Shown piece after piece: positions 18,764-27,771 of a stretch of 64,000 nucleotides of DNA (the first letter of the stretch is position 1; every line of letters begins with the position of its first letter). The position numbers and the translations under genes were made by a program. The DNA is from Alphaproteobacteria bacterium (GTDB lineage: Bacteria; Myxococcota_A; UBA796; GCA-2862545). The notes under the pieces were generated by a model. The model saw nothing but the letters and a program-made list of their open reading frames with translations, was not told the DNA's origin and searched no databases. The stretch lies in contig JACKEP010000025.1 in the NCBI GenBank assembly GCA_020632915.1, positions 17,747 through 81,746 of the forward strand. The letters run 5' to 3'.

Positions 18764-20482
18764 GTGCTGCGCGTGCGACCCGCGGGGGCCATCGGCCCGT
18801 TCCTGTCCCTGCTGCTCCTCGCGTGCGCGCCCCAGGGCGACGGCGCCGACAAGGCAGACACCGACACAGACACCGAGCGCGACACCGACACGCTCGACAC
18901 CGACGGCGACCCCGTCACCGACGTGGTCACCTGCCCCACCGTGCCCACGTCCACCGCGCGCTGTGACGTCACCAACGGAGACGACCGGCTCTGGATCACG
19001 GCGACGATCCTCGCCCCCGACGCGGCGTACGCGGGCGGCTCGGTGGTGCTCGACGCCACCGGGGCCATCACCTGCGTGGGCTGCGACTGCGACGCCGCGG
19101 GGGCCACGCGGATCGTCTGCGGCGACGCCGTGGTCTCACCGGGCCTGATCAACCTGCACGAGCACCTGACCTTCGCGGCCGACGGTCCGGTCGCCGACGA
19201 CGGGGAGCGCTACGAACACCGCCACGAGTGGCGCATGGACAGCGCGGGCCACACGCCGATCGTGGTGCCCGCCTCGCCGTCCGCCGCGGCCGTGCAGTGG
19301 TCCGAGCTGCGCCACCTGGTGGCGGGGACGACGTCGGTCGCGGGGTCGGGCGGGCAGGCGGGGCTGGTGCGCAACCTCGATCGGTCCACGCTGCTGGAGG
19401 GCCTCGACGGCGACGCCGTCCAGCTCGACACCTTCCCGCTCGGCGACTCGAACGGCACCCGCCAGACGTCGGGCTGCGCCTACGGCGGCATCACCACCGC
19501 TGCGTCCGTCGCCAGCGTGCCCGCGTGGCTGCCCCACGTCGCCATGGGGGTCGACGCCAGCGCCCACCACGAGCTCGCCTGCCTGACGGGCGCCGACGCC
19601 GGCGCCGAGGACGTCGTCGACGACCGCACGGCCCTGGTCGGCGGCGTCGCGCTCCAGGCCACCGACCTGGGCGTGCTCGCGACCCGCGGCGCGGGCATCG
19701 TGTGGTCGCCACGGTCCGACCTGATGCTGTACGGCCAGACCGTGCCGGTGACCGCCGCGCTCAGCCTCGGGGTGCCGGTGGCGCTGGGCACCGACTGGTA
19801 CGCGACCGGATCGGCCAACCTGCTCCGCGAGCTGGCGTGCGCGACCACCTACAACGCCGCGCAGCTGCACGGCGCGCTGCAGGCGGTGGACCTCTGGCGC
19901 ATGGTCACCTCCGTCCCGGCCGACCTCGCCGGGCGGGGCGACACCCTCGGGCGCCTCGCAGTCGGCCACATCGGCGACATCGCCGTGTTCGCGTCGACCG
20001 ACCCCGACCCCTACGCGAGCGTGGTCACCAACGACCCGGGCGGCGTGGTGCTGGTGCTCCGGGGCGGCGCGCCGCTGTACGGCGACGCCGACGTCGTCGA
20101 CGCCTTGCACGGCTCGGGCACCTGCGAGGCAGTGTCGGCCTGCGACGTGCCCCACGCGGTGTGCCTCGACGCGCTGTCGACCACCCTCGAGGACCTCCGG
20201 GTGGCCGCCGGGGTGACCCGGTCGCCGTTCGTCTGCGGCGTGCCCGACGGGGAGCCGACGTGCCACCCGTACCGTCCGGTGTCGGTCGACGGGTCGTCGG
20301 CGTACGACGGGGAGCCGACGGCCACCGACGGCGACGGCGACGGCGTCCCCGACGCCACGGACCTCTGTCCCGACGTCTTCGATCCCATCCGCCCGATGGA
20401 CGGCGGCGCCCAGGCCGACGCGGACGGCGACGGCCTCGGCGATGCCTGCGACCCCTGCCCCCTGGTCGATCCCTGCCCGTGA
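18764..20482 (+). CDS. Lipoprotein amidohydrolase with C-terminal calcium repeats
   Basis: A 572-residue protein. Lipobox LLLLAC (about residue 21), then an Asp/Thr linker (DTDTDTERDTDT). The amidohydrolase barrel begins VVSPGLINLHEHLTF, where HEH is the metal-binding HxH (about residue 130). A further His-rich RYEHRHEW and the late metal Asp in VALGTDWYA (about residue 342) fit imidazolonepropionase/SsnA-like enzymes. The C-terminus has thrombospondin type-3-like repeats (DGDGDGVPDATDLCPD, DADGDGLGDACDPC). A secreted, lipid-anchored amidohydrolase with a calcium-binding tail is unusual. The substrate is unknown. The 18764 GTG start codon follows CTGGAGACCGC. Confidence 0.8.
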   Translation: MLRVRPAGAIGPFLSLLLLACAPQGDGADKADTDTDTERDTDTLDTDGDPVTDVVTCPTVPTSTARCDVTNGDDRLWITATILAPDAAYAGGSVVLDATGAITCVGCDCDAAGATRIVCGDAVVSPGLINLHEHLTFAADGPVADDGERYEHRHEWRMDSAGHTPIVVPASPSAAAVQWSELRHLVAGTTSVAGSGGQAGLVRNLDRSTLLEGLDGDAVQLDTFPLGDSNGTRQTSGCAYGGITTAASVASVPAWLPHVAMGVDASAHHELACLTGADAGAEDVVDDRTALVGGVALQATDLGVLATRGAGIVWSPRSDLMLYGQTVPVTAALSLGVPVALGTDWYATGSANLLRELACATTYNAAQLHGALQAVDLWRMVTSVPADLAGRGDTLGRLAVGHIGDIAVFASTDPDPYASVVTNDPGGVVLVLRGGAPLYGDADVVDALHGSGTCEAVSACDVPHAVCLDALSTTLEDLRVAAGVTRSPFVCGVPDGEPTCHPYRPVSVDGSSAYDGEPTATDGDGDGVPDATDLCPDVFDPIRPMDGGAQADADGDGLGDACDPCPLVDPCP

Positions 20483-20491
20483 GCGCTCGCT

Positions 20492-21766
20492 TCACGGACC
20501 CAGCAGGCCGTCCATGCGCGCGACGAACCGCGTGAGGTGGTGCGCCGGCATCGCCACTCCGGTGCCCGCGAGGACGGGGGCGAGCGTGTCGGCGACGCGC
20601 TCCCGCAGCCCCGGACCCGGGTCGAGAGCACGCAGCCGGGCCGCGATCGGGCGCAGCGCTGCCCAGGCCGACTCCAGGCCGCCGTCGGCGAGGTGGTCGC
20701 GCAAGGCGACGTAGCTGCGCGATCGACCGTCGCTGCCGGGATCGGCCAGGGTGTCGGGCGCCTCGGCCAGGTACCGGTAGAAGCCCGTGGGCAGGTCGCG
20801 TCCGCCGGCCCCGTCCACCCACCGCTCCAGCGCGGTCGACTGGCCCCGCCCCAGCACCACGAGAAGCCAGGCACGCACGGCGTCGTCGGCGGTCGACGGC
20901 AGCGCGGGCGGTGACACGGCGGGCGGCGTCGGCGCACAGGGCGCCGGGGTCATCGCGTCCACGTCGAACGCAAAGCCGCTGCGTGCCTCGCGCCACGCCC
21001 AGGCCCACGCCCAGCGACGGGCGCCGCGATCGAGGCGGGCGCGCGCCGAGGACGCCGTCGCCCACGCCACCGCCAGCTCGTCGGGGTGCGCGGCGAGGAC
21101 CGCGCGCAGCCGCCCGCGGAGCCGATCGTGGCGCGCCTTGAGCGACGACCACCCCGGCGGATCGCCCGGCGCGGGCGCATCGGCCGTGGCCAGCACGAGG
21201 TGGACGTCGACGGCCCGCACGAGGTCCGCGGACGCCCCACCCGCCATCGCGCAGGCATCGGCCCAGTCCGGGCGCGCGGCCACCGCCGCGTCCACCCGCG
21301 CCCGCGCGCCGAGGCCGAGGGCTGCGACGAGGGCGGCCACCGGCGGCGACCCGCATTCGAGCCCCCGCGCCACGATCTCGGCGTGGGCGCCGAGCACCAG
21401 CCCATCCAGCGCGTCGACCGCGAGTGCCGCCTGGTGCTCGACCACGTGGCCGGGCAGGCCGAGCCCCCGACCGAGCGCGCGGAAGGCGTCGCGGACCGGG
21501 CGCGCGACGTGGCGGCGCGCGGCCTGGACCCCCGCCGTCGACAGGTCCCCCGCCAGCAGCGACGTCCACACCGCCTGCGCCCGTCGGTCGTCGGCGTCCG
21601 CGGGGAGCGCCTCGGCGCACCACGCCGCCCGATGGCGCGCGTCGTGGGCCTGCCCCAGCGCGGCCACCGCGTCGGGCGACACCCCTGCGGACGCCAGCCG
21701 CGCCGCGACGGTCGGTGTCGCCGTGCCCAGACGCCACGGCGCCAGGGCCGCCTCCCAGGTGGGCAT
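20492..21766 (-). CDS. Hypothetical protein, 424 aa, last gene of a three-gene unit
   Basis: An Ala-, Arg- and Trp-rich, mostly helical protein with no signal peptide. No family is recognised; there are hints of repeated helix pairs (LVLGAHAEIVARGLECGSPP, VAALVAALGLG). The ATG at 21766 overlaps the stop of the upstream gene as TGATG, so translation is probably coupled. This fixes the start and makes an upstream in-frame ATG at 21838 unlikely. The three genes 22993-20492 are transcribed away from the CHAT protease gene. Confidence 0.6.
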   Translation of the reverse strand: MPTWEAALAPWRLGTATPTVAARLASAGVSPDAVAALGQAHDARHRAAWCAEALPADADDRRAQAVWTSLLAGDLSTAGVQAARRHVARPVRDAFRALGRGLGLPGHVVEHQAALAVDALDGLVLGAHAEIVARGLECGSPPVAALVAALGLGARARVDAAVAARPDWADACAMAGGASADLVRAVDVHLVLATADAPAPGDPPGWSSLKARHDRLRGRLRAVLAAHPDELAVAWATASSARARLDRGARRWAWAWAWREARSGFAFDVDAMTPAPCAPTPPAVSPPALPSTADDAVRAWLLVVLGRGQSTALERWVDGAGGRDLPTGFYRYLAEAPDTLADPGSDGRSRSYVALRDHLADGGLESAWAALRPIAARLRALDPGPGLRERVADTLAPVLAGTGVAMPAHHLTRFVARMDGLLGP

Positions 21767-22251
21767 CACCGGACGTCGTCTCCCAGCCACCAGCACGGCC
21801 AGCTGCCGTCGAGGGCGTGGTCGCGCGCCTGCTGCCACGCGCCGGGGCCGGGCGTCTCGTAGGCCGTGTCCGGCGGGACGATCACCACCTGCACCACGCC
21901 GTCGTCCGGCACGTCCAGCGGCAGGCCCCGACGGGCGCCGCCGTCGAACACGTCCAGCGGGACGAACCGGTCGGGCGCGGTGGGGTGGAGCACGACCACG
22001 CCGAGGTCGCCGTGGTGCAGCACCACCGGTCGCCAGCCCGGGCGGTGGGGCACCGTCAGCGTCACGGCGCGTGTGCCGTCGCCGTCGAGCACCGGATCGG
22101 GCACCAGCTCCGCCGCGCCGGCGTCCGGTCCCCCCACCACACCGAGGGCGGGACCCGCGGGAGCCTCCGCAGCCGGCCCGACGGCCCAGGCGTCGCCGGG
22201 CTCGAACAGGTCGGCGGCGTGGGCCCAGCGCTGGCGGGTGGGATCGGTCAC
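21766..22251 (-). CDS. Hypothetical protein, 161 aa
   Basis: No signal peptide and no recognised family. The middle is beta-rich (GWRPVVLHHGDLGVVVLHPT, GVVQVVIVPPDTAYE), suggesting a small beta-sandwich. GTG at 22251 lies 4 nt after the upstream gene's stop. Its own stop overlaps the start of the 424-residue gene (TGATG), so the proteins are probably made together and may interact. Confidence 0.6.
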   Translation of the reverse strand: MTDPTRQRWAHAADLFEPGDAWAVGPAAEAPAGPALGVVGGPDAGAAELVPDPVLDGDGTRAVTLTVPHRPGWRPVVLHHGDLGVVVLHPTAPDRFVPLDVFDGGARRGLPLDVPDDGVVQVVIVPPDTAYETPGPGAWQQARDHALDGSWPCWWLGDDVR

Positions 22252-22255
22252 CGGT

Positions 22256-22993
22256 TCACTTGACCTTGTGCCCGGACATCGTAGCCGAGAACGACAGCCC
22301 GGCGTTGAGGCCGACGAGCACGGCGCCGTCCGACGCCAGGCAGGTCAGCGACTGATCGATGCCGAGGGACCCGGTCGCGCTGAACCCCGACAGCCGGAGG
22401 ATGCGCCCGTCGATGGCGGCGACGGCGCTGGCGACGCACCCGCCCTGGGACGAGGCCCCCACGCCCTGCAGGCCCAGGCCGATCGAGACGAAGTGGCCCT
22501 CGGTCCACCCCGCGGTGTTGTCGAACAGGTGGTAGGTCCGCTCGCTGCGGCCGTCTTCGTACCGGTAGGTGAACCAGGCCGGGTAGACCCCGAACACCTG
22601 GCCCCACCAGTCGCCGGTGCCGATGTCGACGGCCATGGACGTCGGCAGGATCGTGGTGCCGAGCGTGGTGAGCGGCAGCAGCGAGGCGTACAGGTCGTCG
22701 GCAGCCTGGGCGCAGGCCGAGGCGGGCAGACCAGCGCCCACGCAGCCGCTCTCGATGGCGTCCACCTCGGCGGCGAGGTCCGACGGCGCGATGGCGCAGG
22801 CGAGCGGGAAGGTGGCGGTGCCGTCCCAGCTGCCCGAGCCGGTGGCGGTGGCGGCGCCGACGGCGACGTGCAGATCGAGCGAGGCCTTGGTGCAGTCGAG
22901 GGCGTAGTCGCCCTCGAACACCGCGGGGGACACGACCTGGGCGGCAGCCGCCGGGAGGGGGACGAGGAACAGCAGGGCGAACAGCGGACGCAT
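22256..22993 (-). CDS. Secreted hypothetical protein, 245 aa
   Basis: Clear signal peptide (FALLFLVPLPAAAA, cleavage near residue 18). The mature part has about five Cys, including DCTKAS and LACAIAP, and aromatic strands (WWGQVFGVYPAWFTYRYEDG). No family is recognised. ATG at 22993 follows GGAGGTTCC. First gene of the three-gene unit, divergent from the CHAT protease gene with an 88-nt gap. Confidence 0.65.
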   Translation of the reverse strand: MRPLFALLFLVPLPAAAAQVVSPAVFEGDYALDCTKASLDLHVAVGAATATGSGSWDGTATFPLACAIAPSDLAAEVDAIESGCVGAGLPASACAQAADDLYASLLPLTTLGTTILPTSMAVDIGTGDWWGQVFGVYPAWFTYRYEDGRSERTYHLFDNTAGWTEGHFVSIGLGLQGVGASSQGGCVASAVAAIDGRILRLSGFSATGSLGIDQSLTCLASDGAVLVGLNAGLSFSATMSGHKVK

Positions 22994-23049
22994 GGAACCT
23001 CCAGTGTCCCCCATGGCAACGGCCCGACCGTCCCCGGTTGCTCGCGTGC

Positions 23050-23055
23050 TACGCT
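23050..23055 (+). promoter_or_regulatory. -10-like box TACGCT
   Basis: TACGCT lies 27-32 nt before the ATG at 23082. It supports that start over an upstream in-frame ATG at 22992, which would overlap the divergent gene. Confidence 0.35.
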
Positions 23056-23081
23056 CGATCCGACCCCGCAACGTCGGACCC

Positions 23082-24668
23082 ATGGCGACGCTTTCCCTCG
23101 GACGAGGCCAGGACGGGCACGCCGTGCTCTTCCAGAGCGACGGCGGGGCACCGGTCGAGGGGCGGCTCGACCCCGCCCGGGTGGACGCCGCCCGCGAGGT
23201 GGTCACGGTCGCCCTGGCCCGACCCGCGGGCCTGCGCCTGCCGTCCGACGACGTGACCCTCACCGCCCGCGAGGCCGAGGCCGGCGCGGCGCTCGCCGCG
23301 CTGTTCACCGGCGAGGGCATGGACGCCGTGGTGCAGGCGGTGGCGCGCTGGCGGGGCCGACGGGAGGCCACACGCGCCGCACCGTGGCTGGGCATCGACG
23401 CCGAGGGCGCCCTCGCCGCGCTGCCGTGGGAGCTGATCGAGGCCGCGCCGCCCCGGTCGGGTGCGGTCGCCGGGTGTGCCGTCGCCCGCGTGGTCGGCGG
23501 GCGCGACGTGCCGTCCCGCGCGCTGACGTCGGTGTGCCTGGTCTCGCCGACCCCCGACGATCCCGTCTGCGTCGACGTGCTCGAGCGAGCCGCCGCGACG
23601 ATCCACGCCGCCGGACTGCAGGCCCACCGCGCGCGCGCCGCCGACCCGGTGGTCCACGTCGTCGCCCACGGCACCCTCGGCGCGTCCGGCTTCGGCGTCA
23701 CCCGGGAGGACGGCGCGCCGCTCGCTGTGGACACCGTGCGGGCCACCTGGGCCGAGCCGCTGGAGGCCGCGACGCTCGTGGTGCTCGACGTGTGCCGCGG
23801 CGGCGCGGAGGACGCCGTCGACACGGGGCTCGCCGCCCGGGTGGCGGCCCACGGCGCCGTGGTGGTGGCAGCCGGCGAACCGCTGGACGCTCGCGCCGCC
23901 ACCGCGCTGGCGCAGGGCCTGTACGACGCGCTGGGCGCGGGACGGTCCCTCGGGGACGCCCTGCGCGCGGCACGCGGCGCCCTCCGCCAGCAGGCGCTGA
24001 CGGCGCGGCACGGGCGGTGGTGGGTGCCCAGGGTCGCCCTGCCCCGCGATCCGGAGCGGGTGTGGGCTGACCTCGACGCGTCCGTGTCCCCGCACGCCGC
24101 CCCCCCCGCTCCGGCGGCCGACGCGACGCCCGTGCCCGCCGCCGCACCGGCGCGCGGGTGGGGTCCGTGGCTGGCCCTCGGCGTGGCGCTCGGGGTCGCC
24201 GGCGTCGCGGGCGGCGTGGCGCTCACCGCGTCCCCGCCGACGACGACGTCCCCGGACCCCGCCGTCGAGATGGCCAGGGTGGACCCCTCGCGCAGGGCCG
24301 ATCCGCCCGGCACGGCGGCCGTCGTCGCGCCCCCGGACGCAGCCGACGTCCCGGTGTCGCCACCGCACGCCCCGGCGGCAGCGCCGCCTCCAGCCCCGAC
24401 CGCGACCGCCGGCACCCGACGCCCCGCGCCGACGGCGCCCGGCCACCTCGAGGTGCGACCGGTGGGCGCGGCCCGCGTGCGGCTGGACGTCGGCGACTGG
24501 CAGGCCGCGAGCCGCGTGCTGCCGGCGCGCTGGACGGTCGATCCCGGCCCCCACGCCGTCGAGGTCGACGCCGATGGCACCACGTTCCGCTGCCCGGTGG
24601 ACGTCGCGGCGGGCGGCACGGTGCGCCTGTGTCCCGACCCGGGGCTGGCGGGGTGTCGGTGTCCCTAG
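23082..24668 (+). CDS. CHAT-domain (caspase-like) protease with membrane helix and PEGA-like tail
   Basis: A 528-residue protein. CHAT core: the catalytic His is in VVHVVAHGTLG (His196) and the catalytic Cys in LVVLDVCRGG (Cys238). WLGIDAEGALAALPWELIE (about 102-120) is the typical upstream CHAT strand-helix. A hydrophobic helix (about 358-378) follows, then a Pro/Ala linker and a C-terminal beta domain (GHLEVRPVGAARVRLDVG to GTVRLCPDP) resembling PEGA domains of surface proteins. So the protease would face the cytoplasm with the tail outside. The substrate is unknown. Its stop overlaps the next gene by 16 nt. Confidence 0.8.
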   Translation: MATLSLGRGQDGHAVLFQSDGGAPVEGRLDPARVDAAREVVTVALARPAGLRLPSDDVTLTAREAEAGAALAALFTGEGMDAVVQAVARWRGRREATRAAPWLGIDAEGALAALPWELIEAAPPRSGAVAGCAVARVVGGRDVPSRALTSVCLVSPTPDDPVCVDVLERAAATIHAAGLQAHRARAADPVVHVVAHGTLGASGFGVTREDGAPLAVDTVRATWAEPLEAATLVVLDVCRGGAEDAVDTGLAARVAAHGAVVVAAGEPLDARAATALAQGLYDALGAGRSLGDALRAARGALRQQALTARHGRWWVPRVALPRDPERVWADLDASVSPHAAPPAPAADATPVPAAAPARGWGPWLALGVALGVAGVAGGVALTASPPTTTSPDPAVEMARVDPSRRADPPGTAAVVAPPDAADVPVSPPHAPAAAPPPAPTATAGTRRPAPTAPGHLEVRPVGAARVRLDVGDWQAASRVLPARWTVDPGPHAVEVDADGTTFRCPVDVAAGGTVRLCPDPGLAGCRCP

Positions 24669-25882
24669 CCTGGCTGCTGGTCACCGCGTGGGCCGCCGAG
24701 CCCGCGTACTACGACGGCGACGTCGACCACGCGCTGCGCCTGCTGGCCCGCGACGCCGATCGCACGGCCGAGGACGTGCGCCCCGCGCCGCTGTGGTTCG
24801 GCGAACGCCTCGACGTGGTCGGCGGCCTGGGGGTGGTCCGCTGCGACACGCCCGTGTCGGGGCTCGACGTGGCCGACCACCTCGCCGACGCGGAGCGCTG
24901 GGCCGGCACCGACGCGCTCGACGCGGCCGCGGACGCCGTGCAGCAGGCCATCGACGCGCTGCCGTGCCTCGACGTGCCCGTCCGCGCCTGGGAGGCTGCG
25001 CGGGCCCACGATCTGGCGAGCGCGCTCGACGTGGCGCGCGGTCGCCCGCGCGACGTCGCCGTGGCGCAGGCCCGCCAGGCGCGCGCCTACGACCCGGACC
25101 ACGCGTTCGTGCACCAGGTCGACGCCGACGTGCTGACCGCCGTCCAGACCGGGCCGACGGCGACGTCGACCCTCTGGCTCCCTCCGGGCCTGCGCCCGGG
25201 CGAGGTGCTCGTCGACGGGCGGCCCGTCGGCCCCGGCAGCGTGGCGCTCACCCCCGGCCGTCACCTCGTGCAGGCGCTCGGTGCCCGCGTCACGACGTTG
25301 GCCGTCGACGTGCCCGCCACGCCGGCCCAGGGCGTGCTCCTCACCGCCGCCGTCCCCATCGACGCCATCGATCTCGACGACGCCGCCGACCGCGCGTGGC
25401 TGGTGGGCGCGCTGGCCCGCTGGGGACCGCTCGATCGACCGGCGTGGGTGGTGGTGCGCGACCGGGTGTGGCGGACCGAGGACGGCGGGTGGTTCCGCTA
25501 CGACCGGCGACCGCCCCGCGCGGTGCGGCCGACGCTCCTCGCCCTGCTCGGCAGTGCCACCGCGGGCGCCGCCACCGTCGCCGTCGTCGAGGCCGTCCGC
25601 TTCGGGCAGCTCGGCGCCTGCGGCACCGACCGGGCTGGTCCGGGGTGCGTCCCCTACGTCGACCCCGTCACCGGGCTCATCCTCGACGCCGACGGCTGGG
25701 GGGCGGCGCGACGGCGGACCACCGCGTGGGCGCTGGGGTTCGCGGGGGCGACGGCCCTGACGGGCAGCCTCGTGGCTGTGGTCGCCACCCGGTCGCGTGC
25801 GCCCCATGCCGTCCAGGTCGCCGTCGACGTGCGACCGGAGGGGGCCGGGCTCCGGATCGCAGGCACCTGGGGGCCACGATGA
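24653..25882 (+). CDS. Envelope protein with PEGA-like domain and C-terminal membrane helices
   Basis: A protein of about 409 residues. The N-terminus (SLAWLLVTAWAAEPAYYDGD) is a signal peptide. A helical, TPR-like region follows (residues 20-150). A PEGA-like domain is at about 175-220 (LRPGEVLVDGRPVGPGSVAL). Two hydrophobic helices are near the C-terminus (LLALLGSATAGAATVAVVEA and AWALGFAGATALTGSLVAVV). GTG at 24653 overlaps the end of the CHAT gene; GTG at 24659 is an alternative start. Overlap on both sides indicates an operon with the CHAT protease and the following lipoprotein. Confidence 0.7.
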   Translation: MSVSLAWLLVTAWAAEPAYYDGDVDHALRLLARDADRTAEDVRPAPLWFGERLDVVGGLGVVRCDTPVSGLDVADHLADAERWAGTDALDAAADAVQQAIDALPCLDVPVRAWEAARAHDLASALDVARGRPRDVAVAQARQARAYDPDHAFVHQVDADVLTAVQTGPTATSTLWLPPGLRPGEVLVDGRPVGPGSVALTPGRHLVQALGARVTTLAVDVPATPAQGVLLTAAVPIDAIDLDDAADRAWLVGALARWGPLDRPAWVVVRDRVWRTEDGGWFRYDRRPPRAVRPTLLALLGSATAGAATVAVVEAVRFGQLGACGTDRAGPGCVPYVDPVTGLILDADGWGAARRRTTAWALGFAGATALTGSLVAVVATRSRAPHAVQVAVDVRPEGAGLRIAGTWGPR

Positions 25883-27762
25883 GGCGTCCGCTCGCCCTTG
25901 GCGCGTTGTGGCTGGTGGGTTGCACGTTCCGCCCCGCCAGCCCGTGCGACCCGCGCTTCGATGCCGACGGCGACGGCGCCGACGACTGCGCGGACTGCGC
26001 CCCGGACGACCCGACCGTGTTCCCCGGCGCGCCCGAGGCGTGCAACGACGTCGACGACGACTGCGACGGCGTGGTCGACGACGACCCGTTCGACGCGATG
26101 CCCGAGGTGTGCAACGGCGTCGACGACGACTGCGACGGCGTGATCGACGACGACCCCACGGACGCCACGGAGGAGGTCTGCAACGGCGTCGACGACGACT
26201 GCGACGGCGCCGTCGACGAGGCCGCACGCGACGCCACCTGGTTCCACGACGGCGACGGCGACGGCTGGGGCGACCCGGCGGCAGTGCCGACCTGCGCCCC
26301 GACCGGTGGGGACGTGCAGCGCGCCGGCGACTGCGACGACACCGCGCCGACCGTGTTCCCCGGCGCCGTCGAGACCTGGAACGGCGTCGACGACGACTGC
26401 GACGGCCACGTCGATCACGGCCCCCTCGATGGGGCGCGGACCGGGCTGCTCCACGGCGAGCGCTTCGCCGCGCTCGGGGCAGCCGGCACCTTCGGCTGGG
26501 GCGGCGACCTCCGCGACGACGGCACGGACAGCGTCGTCGTCACCACCCGCGTGGGCCCGTACGGCGAGGGACGCCTGTGGGTGGTGCCGGTCACCGTGGT
26601 CCACGGCGACCCCACCCCGCTGTCGGCGTCGTACGTGGCGCGGGTCTCCAAGCCCGCCTGCACCGCGTTCGACGGGCCGTGCGGCTGGCTGACCTACGTC
26701 GCGTCCCCGTTCCTGGATCTGACCGGCGACGGCGTGCCCGACCTGCTGGTCACCACCGACACCGGCGATCCGCGCGGCGCCGGCGAGGGGCTGGTGTTCG
26801 CCGGCGGCGCGGACCTGACGGGCGAGCTGTCGTGGGGCGTGCGGGCGACCGTGCTCGTGCCCACCGTCGCCACCCTGTCCACGCCTACCGGGCCGCGCAT
26901 CCCGCTCGTGGCCGACCTGACCGGCGACGGCGTGGCCGAGGCCGCCATCGGGCGGGAGTGGGACGAGGCCAGTGGCCTGTTCGACGACCCCGTCAACGGG
27001 TCGGCGCTCGTCTTCGGCGATCCCTTGTGCGACCCGACCTGTCCGGTCTCCGTGGGGGCGGGCGGCGCCCTCACCCGCGTGTGGGGCGAGGCGGGCAACC
27101 GGCTGGGCGCCACGCTCGCGGCGGGCGACCTCGACGGCGACGGCGTCGACGACCTCGTCATCGGCGCGCCGTCCCGCGGCGACCATGGCGCCATCGTGGC
27201 GATCGCCGGCGGCGCGGAGCTCGGCGACCACACGTCCACGGCCGAGACCGGGCCCGGCGCCACGCTGGCGGAGTGGCGCGGCGGCACCGACGAGCGCGTC
27301 GGCCTGCTCTCGCGCGCCCTCGCGGTCGGCGACGCAGGCGGGGACGGCTTCGCCGACGTGGTGGCGGGGGCCGGTCCGACGGTGCGGATCTGGCGCGGCA
27401 CCGACGGCGGCGGCGTGCGTGTCGACGACGCCCTCACGCTGACGGTCACCGGCGAGGGGCGCAGCGCCGGCGCGACGGCCTGCGTGGTGCCGGGCTGGGT
27501 GCTCGTCGGGGATCCCGGCTACGGCGACGGCGCGGGCGCGGTGTTCGGGTTCCGCGACACCAGCCTCGCGGGCGTCGGCACCGCCGACCTGGACACCCTC
27601 GCCGACGCCGTGTGGACCGGACAGCCTGGCGACCGGGTCGGTGCCGGCCTCGTCTGTGCGCAGATCGACGGTCGGTGGGAGGCGCTGGTCGGGGTGCCCG
27701 GCTGGGATCTGGACGGCGTGACGGGCGACCACGGGGCGTTGGTGCGGGTGCCGATCCCGTAG
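25879..27762 (+). CDS. Lipoprotein with VDDDCDG metal-binding and FG-GAP-like repeats
   Basis: A 627-residue protein. Lipobox WLVGC (about residue 15). Residues 25-195 hold five Cys/Asp repeats of the CNGVDDDCDG type known from MopE-like and myxobacterial surface proteins, thought to bind calcium or other metals. The remainder contains FG-GAP/VCBS-like repeats (LDLTGDGVPDLLV, GDLDGDGVDDLVIG, GDAGGDGFADVVAG), a beta-propeller signature. ATG overlaps the previous stop (ATGA). Third gene of the CHAT operon; probably a cell-surface partner or substrate, by inference. Confidence 0.85.
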   Translation: MRRPLALGALWLVGCTFRPASPCDPRFDADGDGADDCADCAPDDPTVFPGAPEACNDVDDDCDGVVDDDPFDAMPEVCNGVDDDCDGVIDDDPTDATEEVCNGVDDDCDGAVDEAARDATWFHDGDGDGWGDPAAVPTCAPTGGDVQRAGDCDDTAPTVFPGAVETWNGVDDDCDGHVDHGPLDGARTGLLHGERFAALGAAGTFGWGGDLRDDGTDSVVVTTRVGPYGEGRLWVVPVTVVHGDPTPLSASYVARVSKPACTAFDGPCGWLTYVASPFLDLTGDGVPDLLVTTDTGDPRGAGEGLVFAGGADLTGELSWGVRATVLVPTVATLSTPTGPRIPLVADLTGDGVAEAAIGREWDEASGLFDDPVNGSALVFGDPLCDPTCPVSVGAGGALTRVWGEAGNRLGATLAAGDLDGDGVDDLVIGAPSRGDHGAIVAIAGGAELGDHTSTAETGPGATLAEWRGGTDERVGLLSRALAVGDAGGDGFADVVAGAGPTVRIWRGTDGGGVRVDDALTLTVTGEGRSAGATACVVPGWVLVGDPGYGDGAGAVFGFRDTSLAGVGTADLDTLADAVWTGQPGDRVGAGLVCAQIDGRWEALVGVPGWDLDGVTGDHGALVRVPIP

Positions 27763-27771
27763 GCGCGCCGC

